Origin: Alphaproteobacteria bacterium UBA1301
GTDB taxonomy: Bacteria > Pseudomonadota > Alphaproteobacteria > Micropepsales > Micropepsaceae
DNA length: 64,000 nt
Direction of reading: 5' to 3'
NCBI GenBank assembly: GCA_002307725.1
Contig: DBUB01000018.1
Span: forward strand, 186,001 to 250,000
Part shown: positions 25,638 to 33,757 of the stretch, piece after piece
Numbering within the stretch: position 1 is the stretch's first letter
How the letters are laid out: every line of letters begins with the position of its first letter
Made by a program: the position numbers and the translations under genes
Notes under the pieces: model-generated
Databases searched by the model: none
Told to the model about the DNA's origin: nothing
What the model saw: only the letters and a program-made list of their open reading frames with translations

Positions 25638-27045
25638 TGGCTTCCTCGTGCGCGGACGCCCAAAGAGGTGAAACAACTCCGTCCGGCAAGTGACCGCCAC
25701 GTGGCGGCGTCTTCGGCATCCGGACTACCGGTCCGAGGAATTCGAACCAGCCATCCTTCGTTTCGCACGATTGCAGATATTGGTCGAGTCCGGCGAGCGG
25801 GTCCCAGGCCTCTGGTACGCTGGCAGCGTCAATCCGGCCCAGGGACGAAAGCCACGCGGCGGTGGCGGCGAGCGAAACCTGGACGTGCCAACTGCCGCCC
25901 TCGCGGATGCGCCGGCGCATCGCCGCCATGGCGCCAGCCGCACCAAGCACGCCGGTAACCGTACTAAGGACCGCCGCCGGGATCAGATCCGGCTGGGCCC
26001 CGGCCTTGGGCCCGCGGCGGGCTGCCGCGAACGCCCCCTGCTCGGCCGCCAGACCGGTGGCCGCCTGCGTCGTTTCTTCCCAGCCGCGCCGCTCCGCCCA
26101 GGGCCCTTCCAGCCCATAGGCCGAGATCGACACCGTGATCATGCCGGGTGCGATATGGGCGAGCGAGGCGGGGGAGAAGCCCAGCCCCGTCAGCGCCCCG
26201 GGGCGATAGGAATTGACGAACACATCGGCATGGCGGGCGAGCCGCCGTAAGGTCTCCGCGGCGGAAGGCTGGGCCAGGTCGAGAGTGGTCCGCCGCTTTC
26301 CGGCCGCGTAAGGTAGCTCAAGATCGCCAGCGGCGGGCAGACGCTCGGCGGTGATGGCGAGAACCTCGGCGCCGTGGCTCGCCAGAATCTCCGTACACAC
26401 CGGCCCAGCGACGACACGGGTGAGATCGAGCACCTTCAAGCCGCCCAGCGGCGCCGCACTCTCCAGTAATTGCACCGGCGGTCCGGACGCGACCTTGGTC
26501 AGCACGATGGGGCTCACGGCCAAGCGGCCGGGAAGCGAACGCGTCCATTCGCCTTCGCTGCGAACAACCGCGCCGCTCAACGCGAGGTAGGCCAGCGCCT
26601 CCTCAAGCGCGAGGGCATTCCATTTGGCGACCGCTTCCAACACCGACAGGCGCTCGTCACGGGCATTGAGCAGATCAAAGGTGCGGTGCGCCAGATGCGG
26701 AAATCCGCCGTGCAAATAAAGCCAGCGCCGGTCGGCGCTTTGATAGAAACCGGTGGCCGCGTTGGGTGGCAAACCCGGGCGGATCATCGTTCCGTTGAGG
26801 CGGTATTGCGGGATCAGCGTCGCGGCCGCGGCGCGCAAATCGACCGCCACCCGCTGCGCGTCACCACCGCGAAAACGCCAGATCTCGGCCGCGTTAGCGC
26901 CGGCATAGCCCAAAGCCGCGGCGGCAGCGGTCGCCACGCGAAACGGCGTCGGTACGATGGCTTCGGGCCCGTCGAACTGCGGCATCGCCAGCGGCGCGAC
27001 CCCAGCGATCCGGTTGAGAACTTCGAACGCAGCCTGCGGCGTCAT
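25606..27045 (-). CDS. CaiB/BaiF-type (family III) CoA transferase
   Basis: 479 residues. The C-terminal part (from about 207) starts LKVLDLTRVVAGPVCTEILA, the family III N-terminal signature, with VNSYRPGAL and VSISAYGLEGPWAERRGWEE further on. The N-terminal 200 residues, with YLHGGFPHLAHRTFDLL, resemble the second half of the same fold, so the protein looks like the two-domain form of the family. The catalytic Asp expected about 170 residues after the start signature is not obvious. It moves CoA between carboxylic acids; the substrate cannot be told. Confidence 0.85.
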   Translation of the reverse strand: MTPQAAFEVLNRIAGVAPLAMPQFDGPEAIVPTPFRVATAAAAALGYAGANAAEIWRFRGGDAQRVAVDLRAAAATLIPQYRLNGTMIRPGLPPNAATGFYQSADRRWLYLHGGFPHLAHRTFDLLNARDERLSVLEAVAKWNALALEEALAYLALSGAVVRSEGEWTRSLPGRLAVSPIVLTKVASGPPVQLLESAAPLGGLKVLDLTRVVAGPVCTEILASHGAEVLAITAERLPAAGDLELPYAAGKRRTTLDLAQPSAAETLRRLARHADVFVNSYRPGALTGLGFSPASLAHIAPGMITVSISAYGLEGPWAERRGWEETTQAATGLAAEQGAFAAARRGPKAGAQPDLIPAAVLSTVTGVLGAAGAMAAMRRRIREGGSWHVQVSLAATAAWLSSLGRIDAASVPEAWDPLAGLDQYLQSCETKDGWFEFLGPVVRMPKTPPRGGHLPDGVVSPLWASAHEEANVTEIQSAQT

Positions 27046-27153
27046 AGAGGTCTCCGTCAGGCATTATTATGCCCGAACGCGCGCACCCGCAATTGGGCCG
27101 CGCGTCTGCGCTCAGGACGGAATTACCGGACGGCAATGAACCGGACTTGATCT

Positions 27154-28545
27154 CTATACGTATTGTGCGCCGGCCGCTTTGCCGCGGCGGCGCAGAAACT
27201 CGGTTTCGGATTCATCGAACAGCCGGGAGGTCAATTCGAGCGCCAGAGCGAACTGGCGTTCGGCGACCTCGCGCGTGGCGCCTTCTCCGCACCGCAGCTC
27301 CTTCAACAGATCTTCGCTGTAGCTGCGGACATAAAGACGGGCCTCATCCACCGCATCCTGATGCTTGGCGCCGAACGAGCCGGGCACCGCCAGCAATTTG
27401 GTATCGGCCAATACGGCCGCATAACGCAGCGCCCGCTCGACGCGATCGGGATCGACGGGGCGGCTCAGATTGGGGACGCGCGGACCGCCGGAATATCCGG
27501 CCTTGTGGGTGGGCAGCGCACCGGCAATCTCCTTCGGCGCCCGCTCCATGAAGGTGTCCATCATCTCGCCAACAGCCGCGCGATCCTTGAGCAGGCGCTG
27601 ACCCCAGCGGCCGGTGCGCAGGATCTCCACTTCCTTGACGATAGCGCTCGAGATGTTGGTGAAGGACAAGAGATGACCGATCAACGCATTGGCGTTAAAA
27701 TTGGGGTGGCGGGTGTTCATGATCGCCGTGCGCGAATCTTCCATGTCGGCAAACAACACGTCACCGGCCAGACCCATATCGGTCGAAGAGATCATGGCAT
27801 CATGTGACTGACGCGCGACCAGCATCGCGAGCTTGAGCGCCTCCCACGGCCTCGCCAGACGCCGCATCGCTACCACCGATACGAATGGCGCCGCATCGAG
27901 ACTGCTCGCAACGACAGAATCGAAGATACGCCTGAGACCCCACAACAACTCCTCGGTGAGGACCGGCGTCGGCTTTGGCAGCAACGCCTGCACCGCCAAC
28001 ATATGGATCCCCGACGGCAGCACCAGCGCAATGTCACCGGCATCGTCGGCCGCCGGGGCGCCGCCCAGCGCCGTAACCACAGCTTGGCGGTTTTTCTGCA
28101 GCGCCGCAGCCATCGCCGCACCGGCGATCGGCCAGAAGCTCTCGGCCCGTTCCAGCGCCTGGCTGTACCGCGCCGTGAGCGCACAGGAACGAATGTCGGT
28201 CGAATAGGCGGCCGCGGCCTCGGGAATAAGCGTGTGGCTCACCCAGCGCCAGATCGGCACCACGTGGGCGCGCAGAATGCGGCCCTTCTGTTTTTCAGGC
28301 CGCGGAATGTTGACCAGCAAATCCTCGAACGGCCGGCAGAATACGCGCAGCGGTGTCGGCGTACGGCGCCGCGAATCGTCACCGCGCAGAATGGGACGCA
28401 AGCCTTCGAGGATGAGATCGTGCGGCAGCGCCTTGCCGTCGGCCAACCGGTCAAGCTCAACGGCCATCGCCAAACGCGCCGCGACGTCCCTCGGTATACT
28501 GCCGAGAAACGACTGGAGCAGCGTGGTCTTCTCTGGCGACAGCAT
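27154..28545 (-). CDS. Conserved-looking hypothetical protein, 463 residues
   Basis: Not recognised. Almost entirely helical and free of signal peptide or membrane segments. SFLGSIPRDVAARLAMAVEL near the start, ESFWPIAGAAMAAALQK in the middle, TRHPNFNANALIGHLLSF and a charged C-terminal helix (EVAERQFALALELTSRLFDE). Codon use is like the neighbours, so it is a resident gene. It stands between a CoA transferase gene and a two-component operon, all leftward, with gaps of about 100 nt that allow own promoters. Confidence 0.75.
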   Translation of the reverse strand: MLSPEKTTLLQSFLGSIPRDVAARLAMAVELDRLADGKALPHDLILEGLRPILRGDDSRRRTPTPLRVFCRPFEDLLVNIPRPEKQKGRILRAHVVPIWRWVSHTLIPEAAAAYSTDIRSCALTARYSQALERAESFWPIAGAAMAAALQKNRQAVVTALGGAPAADDAGDIALVLPSGIHMLAVQALLPKPTPVLTEELLWGLRRIFDSVVASSLDAAPFVSVVAMRRLARPWEALKLAMLVARQSHDAMISSTDMGLAGDVLFADMEDSRTAIMNTRHPNFNANALIGHLLSFTNISSAIVKEVEILRTGRWGQRLLKDRAAVGEMMDTFMERAPKEIAGALPTHKAGYSGGPRVPNLSRPVDPDRVERALRYAAVLADTKLLAVPGSFGAKHQDAVDEARLYVRSYSEDLLKELRCGEGATREVAERQFALALELTSRLFDESETEFLRRRGKAAGAQYV

Positions 28546-28622
28546 TCAAAAACCGAGAAATATCCGGTTCTCAGACTATCGCTTTATTGTTAATGGGAAA
28601 TTTCCCATCGTTACGGCCGGGT

Positions 28623-30014
28623 TTACCCCTGCGCCGGTAGCGTCAAAGCCGCCGCAAGCCCGCCTAAACCGGCCTTTTCCAGAACCAATCCCCCACCGTA
28701 CAACTTGGAGATGTCACGCACGATCGACAGGCCGAGCCCCGAACCGGGCACGGACTCGTCCAGCCGCTCGCCCCGGCTCAGCACCCGGCCGAGGTCTTCG
28801 GGGGGCAACCCGGCGCCGTCGTCCTCAACCGTCAGGCGAAGCGACCGCCCCTCCAGCCGGATCGCGGTGACGGTGATCCGCGAGCGCGCCCATTTGCAGG
28901 CGTTGTCCATCAGATTGCCGGCCATCTCTTCCAGATCCTGCCGCTCGCCACGGAAATAGAGTTCGTCCGGACAGACGACCGCGATCGCGATGCCACGTTC
29001 GGCGTGCATGCGGCGCAACAGCCGTGCCAGATCCTCAAGCACCGGCGACACCGGCGTGCGGTTGCCGAGCACATTCAGGGCGCCGGCGGTGCGGGCGCGG
29101 GTGAGATAGTGATCAACCTGACGGCGCATCACGCCAACCTGCTTCTGCACCGCATCGGCGAGCGGACCGGGCGCGGCTTCGGCTTCGGCCGCCAGAACGG
29201 TGAGCGGCGTCTTGAGAAAGTGGGCGAGATTGGAAACATGGGCGCGCGCCCGTCCCACCACTTCCGACGAATGTTCGATCAGGCTGTTGAGCTCGGCGGC
29301 GAGCGGCGCGATCTCCGCCGGGAAATGGCCCTCAAGGCGCTGGGCAGAGCCGTCGCGAATGCGCGCCAATGACCGCTCCGCCATTCGGAGCGGCTGCAAG
29401 CCCACCCGCACCTGAACGAACACCGCAGCGACAAGGCCTAAGAACAACGCCGTGAACGACCAGAAGATGGTCGAGTTGAACTCGGCAATGGCGGCGTCGA
29501 CGCTCGCCATGTCGCCGGCGACGATGAAGGTGTAGGCTTTGTAGTCTGTTGGAGTCTTGGTGGCGGTGACCGGGAACTTCAGATGCTTCACCAAAACGCG
29601 CAGGCGCTGATCGAGCGGGCCCTCGGCAGTGCCCCATAAGGCGCCCTGCGCGGCCTTTAGGTTGCCCGGGTGAAGCGTGTGATCGAGGATCGAACGCGAG
29701 AACATCACCGGCAGGCCTTGCGGCTCGATCTGCCAATAAAGACCCGAATAGGCGCGCTCGAAACGGCGATTGAGATACTGCGCGCGCAGATTGAGGCCGC
29801 CGTAGGCGTCGGATTCGGCCGCCGCGATCAAGCCATCGAGATCGACCTGCAGCGACGTGTCGAAATTGTCCCGCATCGCCGAGCTGAACGTTTCCGACAA
29901 CACCCAGCCGCCGATGGCCAGCCCGAGCGCCGCCCACACCGCCGCCGCCAGGATCAGGCGACCGGCCAGCGAGTCGGGTCTAAGCCTTGCGAGCTTAAAC
30001 TTTCCGGGGAGCAT
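28623..30014 (-). CDS. Sensor histidine kinase (PhoQ/FeuQ-like)
   Basis: 463 residues from ATG 30014 (MLPGKFKLARL). Two membrane helices (LILAAAVWAALGLAIGGWVL and, near residue 190, FWSFTALFLGLVAAVFVQV) flank a periplasmic domain; HAMP; DHp with His265 in NLAHFLKTPL, the variant of PhoQ/FeuQ kinases; ATPase boxes NLMDNACKWA, DDGAGLP and GSGLGLSIV. It overlaps its response regulator gene by 20 nt. The kinase type often senses divalent cations or envelope state; the PepSY protein in the same operon supports an envelope signal. Confidence 0.93.
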   Translation of the reverse strand: MLPGKFKLARLRPDSLAGRLILAAAVWAALGLAIGGWVLSETFSSAMRDNFDTSLQVDLDGLIAAAESDAYGGLNLRAQYLNRRFERAYSGLYWQIEPQGLPVMFSRSILDHTLHPGNLKAAQGALWGTAEGPLDQRLRVLVKHLKFPVTATKTPTDYKAYTFIVAGDMASVDAAIAEFNSTIFWSFTALFLGLVAAVFVQVRVGLQPLRMAERSLARIRDGSAQRLEGHFPAEIAPLAAELNSLIEHSSEVVGRARAHVSNLAHFLKTPLTVLAAEAEAAPGPLADAVQKQVGVMRRQVDHYLTRARTAGALNVLGNRTPVSPVLEDLARLLRRMHAERGIAIAVVCPDELYFRGERQDLEEMAGNLMDNACKWARSRITVTAIRLEGRSLRLTVEDDGAGLPPEDLGRVLSRGERLDESVPGSGLGLSIVRDISKLYGGGLVLEKAGLGGLAAALTLPAQG

Positions 30015-30672
30015 TCGGATCGTCGAGGCAATAGCCAAGGCCACGCACCGTTTGGATGAGGTCGGCCTCGAGCTTCTTGCGCAAGCGGCCGACAAACACT
30101 TCGATTGTATTCGAGTCGCGATCGAAATCCTGATCGTAGAGATGCTCGACCAGTTCGGTGCGCGATACCACCCGCCCCTTGTGATGCGCGAGATAGGCCA
30201 AGAGGCGGTATTCGAGACTCGTCAGTTTCACCGGATTGCCGTCGAGCATGACGCGGCTGGCGCGCGTATCGATGGTGAGCGGCCCGATCTCGATCTCGGA
30301 GGTGGCGAACCCCGCGGCACGGCGGATCAAGGCCCGCACCCGCGCCAGCAATTCCTCGGTATAAAACGGCTTGGCGAGATAATCGTCAGCACCCGCATCG
30401 AACCCGGCGACCTTGTCACTCCAGCGGTCGCGGGCCGTCAGGATCAACACCGGCATGGTGTGATGGGTCTTGCGCCATTGCTGCAGCACCGTAACGCCAT
30501 CCATCTTGGGCAGGCCGAGATCGAGGATTACGGCATCATAAGGTTCGGTATCGCCGAGAAAATAGCCTTCCTCGCCGTCGAAAGCCTGATCCACCACATA
30601 CCCAGCATCGGTCAACGCCTTCTTGAGCAGGCGCTGCAAATCGGCATCGTCTTCGACCAATAGAATTCGCAT
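29995..30672 (-). CDS. OmpR-family response regulator (PhoP/FeuP-like)
   Basis: 225 residues from ATG 30672; the alternative upstream TTG is not needed. Receiver domain with EDD, phospho-acceptor Asp in ILDLGLPKMDG (about residue 51) and Lys in YLAKPFYTEELL; winged-helix output domain ending RLRKKLEADLIQTVRGLGY. It lies 3 nt after the PepSY gene and overlaps the kinase gene, so the operon order is PepSY, regulator, kinase. This order is known for PhoP/FeuP-like systems in alphaproteobacteria. Confidence 0.94.
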   Translation of the reverse strand: MRILLVEDDADLQRLLKKALTDAGYVVDQAFDGEEGYFLGDTEPYDAVILDLGLPKMDGVTVLQQWRKTHHTMPVLILTARDRWSDKVAGFDAGADDYLAKPFYTEELLARVRALIRRAAGFATSEIEIGPLTIDTRASRVMLDGNPVKLTSLEYRLLAYLAHHKGRVVSRTELVEHLYDQDFDRDSNTIEVFVGRLRKKLEADLIQTVRGLGYCLDDPNAPRKV

Positions 30673-30675
30673 CAA

Positions 30676-31368
30676 TCATCCACCATTGGGGCGATGGCGC
30701 CCGCCACGATCATTACCATCATGGCTACCGCCATTGCCGCTGCCTTGGCCATCGCGGTGACCACTGCTCTGACTGCCGCGTTTGCCCCAACCGCCACTTT
30801 GGCCACGTTGGCTATCACCCCGACTGCTGCTCCGGTCGCTGTTTTGGCTGCTGTTCTGGCCGCTGTTCTGGCCGCTGCGTCCGCCCCAACCGCCGCTTTG
30901 GCCGCCTTGGCCATTACCTTGACCGCCGCTTTGGCCGCGATCACCACCACGTCCGCCCCAGTCACCTTGGCCGCTGCGATCATCGCCGCCACGTCCCCCC
31001 CAGCCACCACCATCGCCCCAACCGTCACCGTCGTTGTTCTGCCAGTTGTTGCGCGATCCGTTGCCCCAACCGCTTGGACCGCGATCGTCGGCGCGATAGC
31101 GTGGCATACCACCGAGCACCTGTCCGGTCTGCGCATCAACGCTGAACCAGATGATACGCCCGTCGGGAGTCATCCATTTGAGGCGATAGGTCGGGTGGCC
31201 GTTGGATCCGAAAAACGGACCTTCCGCATCATAAAACCTGCCGGGAACCGTTTGACGGACATGCGGCAGAACACGGTCGAGCGACGCCCCGCCGCGCCGG
31301 TCCTGTGCCAGGGCCGGAGCTGCGAGCGCGAACATCAACACAAAGGAACCTAACAGCCGCGCGCGCAT
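30676..31368 (-). CDS. Secreted PepSY-domain protein with long low-complexity tail
   Basis: 230 residues from ATG 31368. Signal peptide (LLGSFVLMFALAAPALAQ), a PepSY-like domain (YRLKWMTPDGRIIWFSVDAQ, then TGQVLG) up to about residue 95, then about 130 residues made mostly of Gly, Ser, Asn, Gln, Arg and Asp in short repeats (GQGGQSGGWGGRSGQN). PepSY domains inhibit or modulate partners in the envelope. First gene of the operon with the response regulator and kinase. The tail is disordered and may bind cell-wall polymer or metals. Confidence 0.85.
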   Translation of the reverse strand: MRARLLGSFVLMFALAAPALAQDRRGGASLDRVLPHVRQTVPGRFYDAEGPFFGSNGHPTYRLKWMTPDGRIIWFSVDAQTGQVLGGMPRYRADDRGPSGWGNGSRNNWQNNDGDGWGDGGGWGGRGGDDRSGQGDWGGRGGDRGQSGGQGNGQGGQSGGWGGRSGQNSGQNSSQNSDRSSSRGDSQRGQSGGWGKRGSQSSGHRDGQGSGNGGSHDGNDRGGRHRPNGG

Positions 31369-31525
31369 GTTTCCTTTCGTACCCGCCTGAACATGAACCC
31401 GCCATGAACACCCCATCCACGACCCGTTCAGGCAGGGAATCCTAGCCTTCTACCATCAAACCGGCGGGGAAATCTCGCCAACGGTTCTTGGGGGCCACGA
31501 CGGCCCGGAAGAAAAGGAGACGACA

Positions 31526-31972
31526 ATGACGATCAAACAGTTTCTTTTGACGGCCGCCGCTGCCGCCATTTTGGCCACTACCGGTGCCGCGGCCGATCCC
31601 ACCGATCATCACGATCGCGGCCCCGGCTGGTCCGATCGCCATGACCGCGACGATGCGCGCGGCCATGATCGCGACGGTGCGCGCGGCCGTGATCGCGGCG
31701 ACTGGCACGGACGCGAAGCCTGGCATTGGCGCGATGATCGCGGCGCTTGGCATGGCGATCGCGACCGCTACTGGCGCCATGGTTACGGCCACTATGTCGG
31801 ACGCGACCGGGTCTTCTTCGAATTGCGCCGCAACCACTTCAAGCGCTGGGACGGTGCCCCCTATTGGTTCCAGGGCCGTTATGTGATCCGCAGCTATGAC
31901 CGCCGGGGTCGGCCGGTGATCGTCGAGATGAATCCCTATACCGGCAGCTTCATCGGCATCGTTCGCTTTTAG
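31526..31972 (+). CDS. RcnB-like secreted protein, copy 1
   Basis: 148 residues. Signal peptide (FLLTAAAAAILATTGAAA), then a His/Asp/Arg-rich stretch of DRD and HDRD repeats (about 30-95) and the RcnB-type C-terminal domain: YWFQGRYVIRSYDRRGRPV, VEMNPYTGSFIG. E. coli RcnB is a periplasmic protein tied to nickel/cobalt homeostasis; whether this one does the same is unknown. It diverges from the PepSY-kinase operon and may be one of its targets. A paralog follows about 230 nt downstream. Confidence 0.85.
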   Translation: MTIKQFLLTAAAAAILATTGAAADPTDHHDRGPGWSDRHDRDDARGHDRDGARGRDRGDWHGREAWHWRDDRGAWHGDRDRYWRHGYGHYVGRDRVFFELRRNHFKRWDGAPYWFQGRYVIRSYDRRGRPVIVEMNPYTGSFIGIVRF

Positions 31973-32095
31973 GGCAGTTTTTTGCTTCGCGCTGCCGGAC
32001 GGAAAACCGGTATCCACTTTTCCTGGCAGCGCTTAGTACTTGAGCTGTGCGGTTCGCAGTTTGCCCCTCCCTGTAGAACCCGCACAGCGATCAAG

Positions 32096-32129
32096 CGAAG
32101 GCCCGTGGACATTCCACTGCGGGCCTTCG
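32096..32129 (+). terminator. Hairpin terminator after RcnB-like copy 1
   Basis: Perfect 10-bp stem CGAAGGCCCG / CGGGCCTTCG with a 14-nt loop. The T tract after it is short, so it may be inefficient or act as an mRNA-end hairpin. Confidence 0.6.
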
Positions 32130-32206
32130 GCTTTGACAAAGTTCGATACAATGTTTCACATCGGGATTTCTCGCTCCGAGTGTAACCTAGTCCAGGAGAG
32201 GATTCT

Positions 32207-32794
32207 TTGGGGATCAATCCAATGACATCGAGATTAATGCTTCTAGCCGGCGCGGCTGCGCTGGTCCTGACGAGTGCGTCGGCCGAACCGCAACATAGCC
32301 CTAAGTGCCCGCCCGGACAGCAGAATTGCGTCCAAGACCAGCAGGGTGGCAATCAAGGTGCCCAGCCGAGCGGCCAGAAACGCGGCCAACAGAGCGGTCC
32401 GCAAGGCCAACAAGGTGGTCCGCAGCAAGGCGGCCAACAGAGCAGCCCGCAAGGCAGCTCGCATAACCCGCAAGCCGGCGTCCAGAGCGGCCCGCAAGGC
32501 GGCCAAGCGTTTCAAGGCGGGCAGAAAGGTGTCGGCGACAGGAACTGGCAAGATAGCCGCGGCAGTTGGCATCGCGATCATGACCGCTATTGGCGGCAGG
32601 ATTTCCGCGGTGGCTTCGCGGCGCGCGATCGCCTCTTCTCCGTCCTGCGGCAACACCAGTACAATCGCTTTGACGGCGATCCGTACTGGTTCAACGGCCG
32701 CTTCGTGGTCCGCACCTTCGATCGCCGGGGCCGTCCGGTAACCGTCGAACTCAATCCCTATACCGGCGCGTTCATCGGCATCGTCCGCTTCTGA
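32207..32794 (+). CDS. RcnB-like secreted protein, copy 2, with Gln/Gly-rich repeat insert
   Basis: 195 residues from TTG 32207, chosen because AGGAGAGG ends 5-6 nt before it; the ATG at 32222 is too far from that site. Signal peptide (LMLLAGAAALVLTSASA), then about 75 residues of QSGPQGQQGG-type tandem repeats, then the same RcnB-type domain as copy 1 (YWFNGRFVVRTFDRRGRPV, VELNPYTGAFIG). The two C-terminal domains are clearly duplicates; copy 1 carries His/Asp/Arg repeats where copy 2 carries Gln/Gly/Pro. Periplasmic or outer-surface role. Confidence 0.85.
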   Translation: MGINPMTSRLMLLAGAAALVLTSASAEPQHSPKCPPGQQNCVQDQQGGNQGAQPSGQKRGQQSGPQGQQGGPQQGGQQSSPQGSSHNPQAGVQSGPQGGQAFQGGQKGVGDRNWQDSRGSWHRDHDRYWRQDFRGGFAARDRLFSVLRQHQYNRFDGDPYWFNGRFVVRTFDRRGRPVTVELNPYTGAFIGIVRF

Positions 32795-32817
32795 TCACGC
32801 CGAAAAAAGCCAAACGC

Positions 32818-32852
32818 GAAGGCCCGCGGGGAAAACCTCGCGGGTCTTTTCG
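32818..32852 (+). terminator. Rho-independent terminator after RcnB-like copy 2
   Basis: GGCCCGCGGGG, AAAA loop, CCTCGCGGGTC then TTTT. It separates the resident rightward genes from the leftward GTA cluster that ends at 32863. Confidence 0.7.
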
Positions 32853-32862
32853 TTGGTGCGGA

Positions 32863-33321
32863 TCATGACTTCTTCGGCGCCCTATCGCCGAACCACCAGA
32901 CGATAGCGGTGACGGCGGCGAAGACCAGCGAATCCGAGATGGTGGCGCGCGCGGTTCCGCTGGTCGCAAAAAAGGCGGCGCAGAGAAACCCGCCGAGGCC
33001 GAGCGTAAGCGCGGGACGCACCAGCGCCCGCACCGCATTCACCCACGAATAGGTCGATCCGATCGCCGTTTCGGCCTTCAGGCTCTCGCCAAGCCCGGTC
33101 CACGAACCCGACGACGCGGTGACCGCCAACTCCTGTTCGGTTTCGGCGGCCTTGGCCTTCATCTGCATGTCGAGCAGGCGTTCCTCGTGGCCCCACTCTT
33201 CCTTCTTCTGCGCGAAGGCCTCGCGGGTTTCGAAAATGCCAAGCACCTTGCCGGCGACATTGCCGACGAGGCCGAACAATCCGCCGGAAAGCCCCGACGA
33301 AATCACAGAACCGATGTCCAT
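32863..33321 (-). CDS. GTA-type 3-TM holin
   Basis: 152 residues from ATG 33321. An N-terminal Gly-rich segment (ISSGLSGGLFGLVGNVAG), a charged coiled-coil middle (REAFAQKKEEWGHEERLLDM) and two C-terminal membrane helices (ALVRPALTLGLGGFLCAAFF; LVFAAVTAIVWWFG). This matches the family named 'holin of 3TMs, for gene-transfer release'. A holin lets the endolysin reach the wall and releases particles by lysis. It overlaps the endolysin gene by 19 nt. Last gene of the leftward GTA cluster. It looks intact although the structural genes are not. Confidence 0.85.
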   Translation of the reverse strand: MDIGSVISSGLSGGLFGLVGNVAGKVLGIFETREAFAQKKEEWGHEERLLDMQMKAKAAETEQELAVTASSGSWTGLGESLKAETAIGSTYSWVNAVRALVRPALTLGLGGFLCAAFFATSGTARATISDSLVFAAVTAIVWWFGDRAPKKS

Positions 33322-33716
33322 CGCTGTTTGCTCCTTTGTCCATAGAACCAATGGGCGGGACGCGCCCGCGTATCGAGATGCAGAAACGTCTGGCCGAAGC
33401 CAAACCCGGTGAAGCCGCTGGCGCGGGCGGCCGCGAGTAACCAGGCGAGATCGTGACCGGCGAGCGCGATGTCAAACGCGAGCCGCTTATGCAGCGACAG
33501 CGGCGCGCCGCCGACGCGAGCGTTGTGCAGGGCGCAGCGGTGACCGGAATTGACCTGCAGCGGCGCGGCCAGATCCGCGCGCAAAGCTTCCAATGCATCG
33601 AGCGCTGCCGGCCAAACAAAAGTCTCACCACAGCACGGACAAGCAATCTCGCGCAGGGAAAAATGCGGCCAGCGCGCCGCGTCCCACGGCGGTGCAACCC
33701 CAATCGTGGTGGTCAT
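33303..33716 (-). CDS. M15-type peptidoglycan peptidase (endolysin)
   Basis: 137 residues. Zn-peptidase motifs: NSGHRCALHNARVGG (first His), LSLHKRLAFDIAL (His-x6-Asp) and a last His in FLHLDTR, as in M15 D-Ala-D-Ala carboxypeptidases used by phages. The N-terminal CPCCGE is typical of this subgroup. It cleaves peptide cross-links in the wall. It overlaps the holin gene, forming a lysis cassette. In Rhodobacter capsulatus the GTA lysis genes lie away from the structural cluster, so this linkage is different. Confidence 0.88.
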   Translation of the reverse strand: MTTTIGVAPPWDAARWPHFSLREIACPCCGETFVWPAALDALEALRADLAAPLQVNSGHRCALHNARVGGAPLSLHKRLAFDIALAGHDLAWLLAAARASGFTGFGFGQTFLHLDTRARPAHWFYGQRSKQRWTSVL

Positions 33717-33757
33717 CGTGTTTCTCCTGCTTGGCGCGCGCGATCGCAGTGTTCCGA

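Noticed and set aside
30694..31353. Ala/Thr/Val-rich 219-codon frame
   Set aside because: Arises from the Gly/Ser/Gln repeat codons of the PepSY protein read on the other strand.
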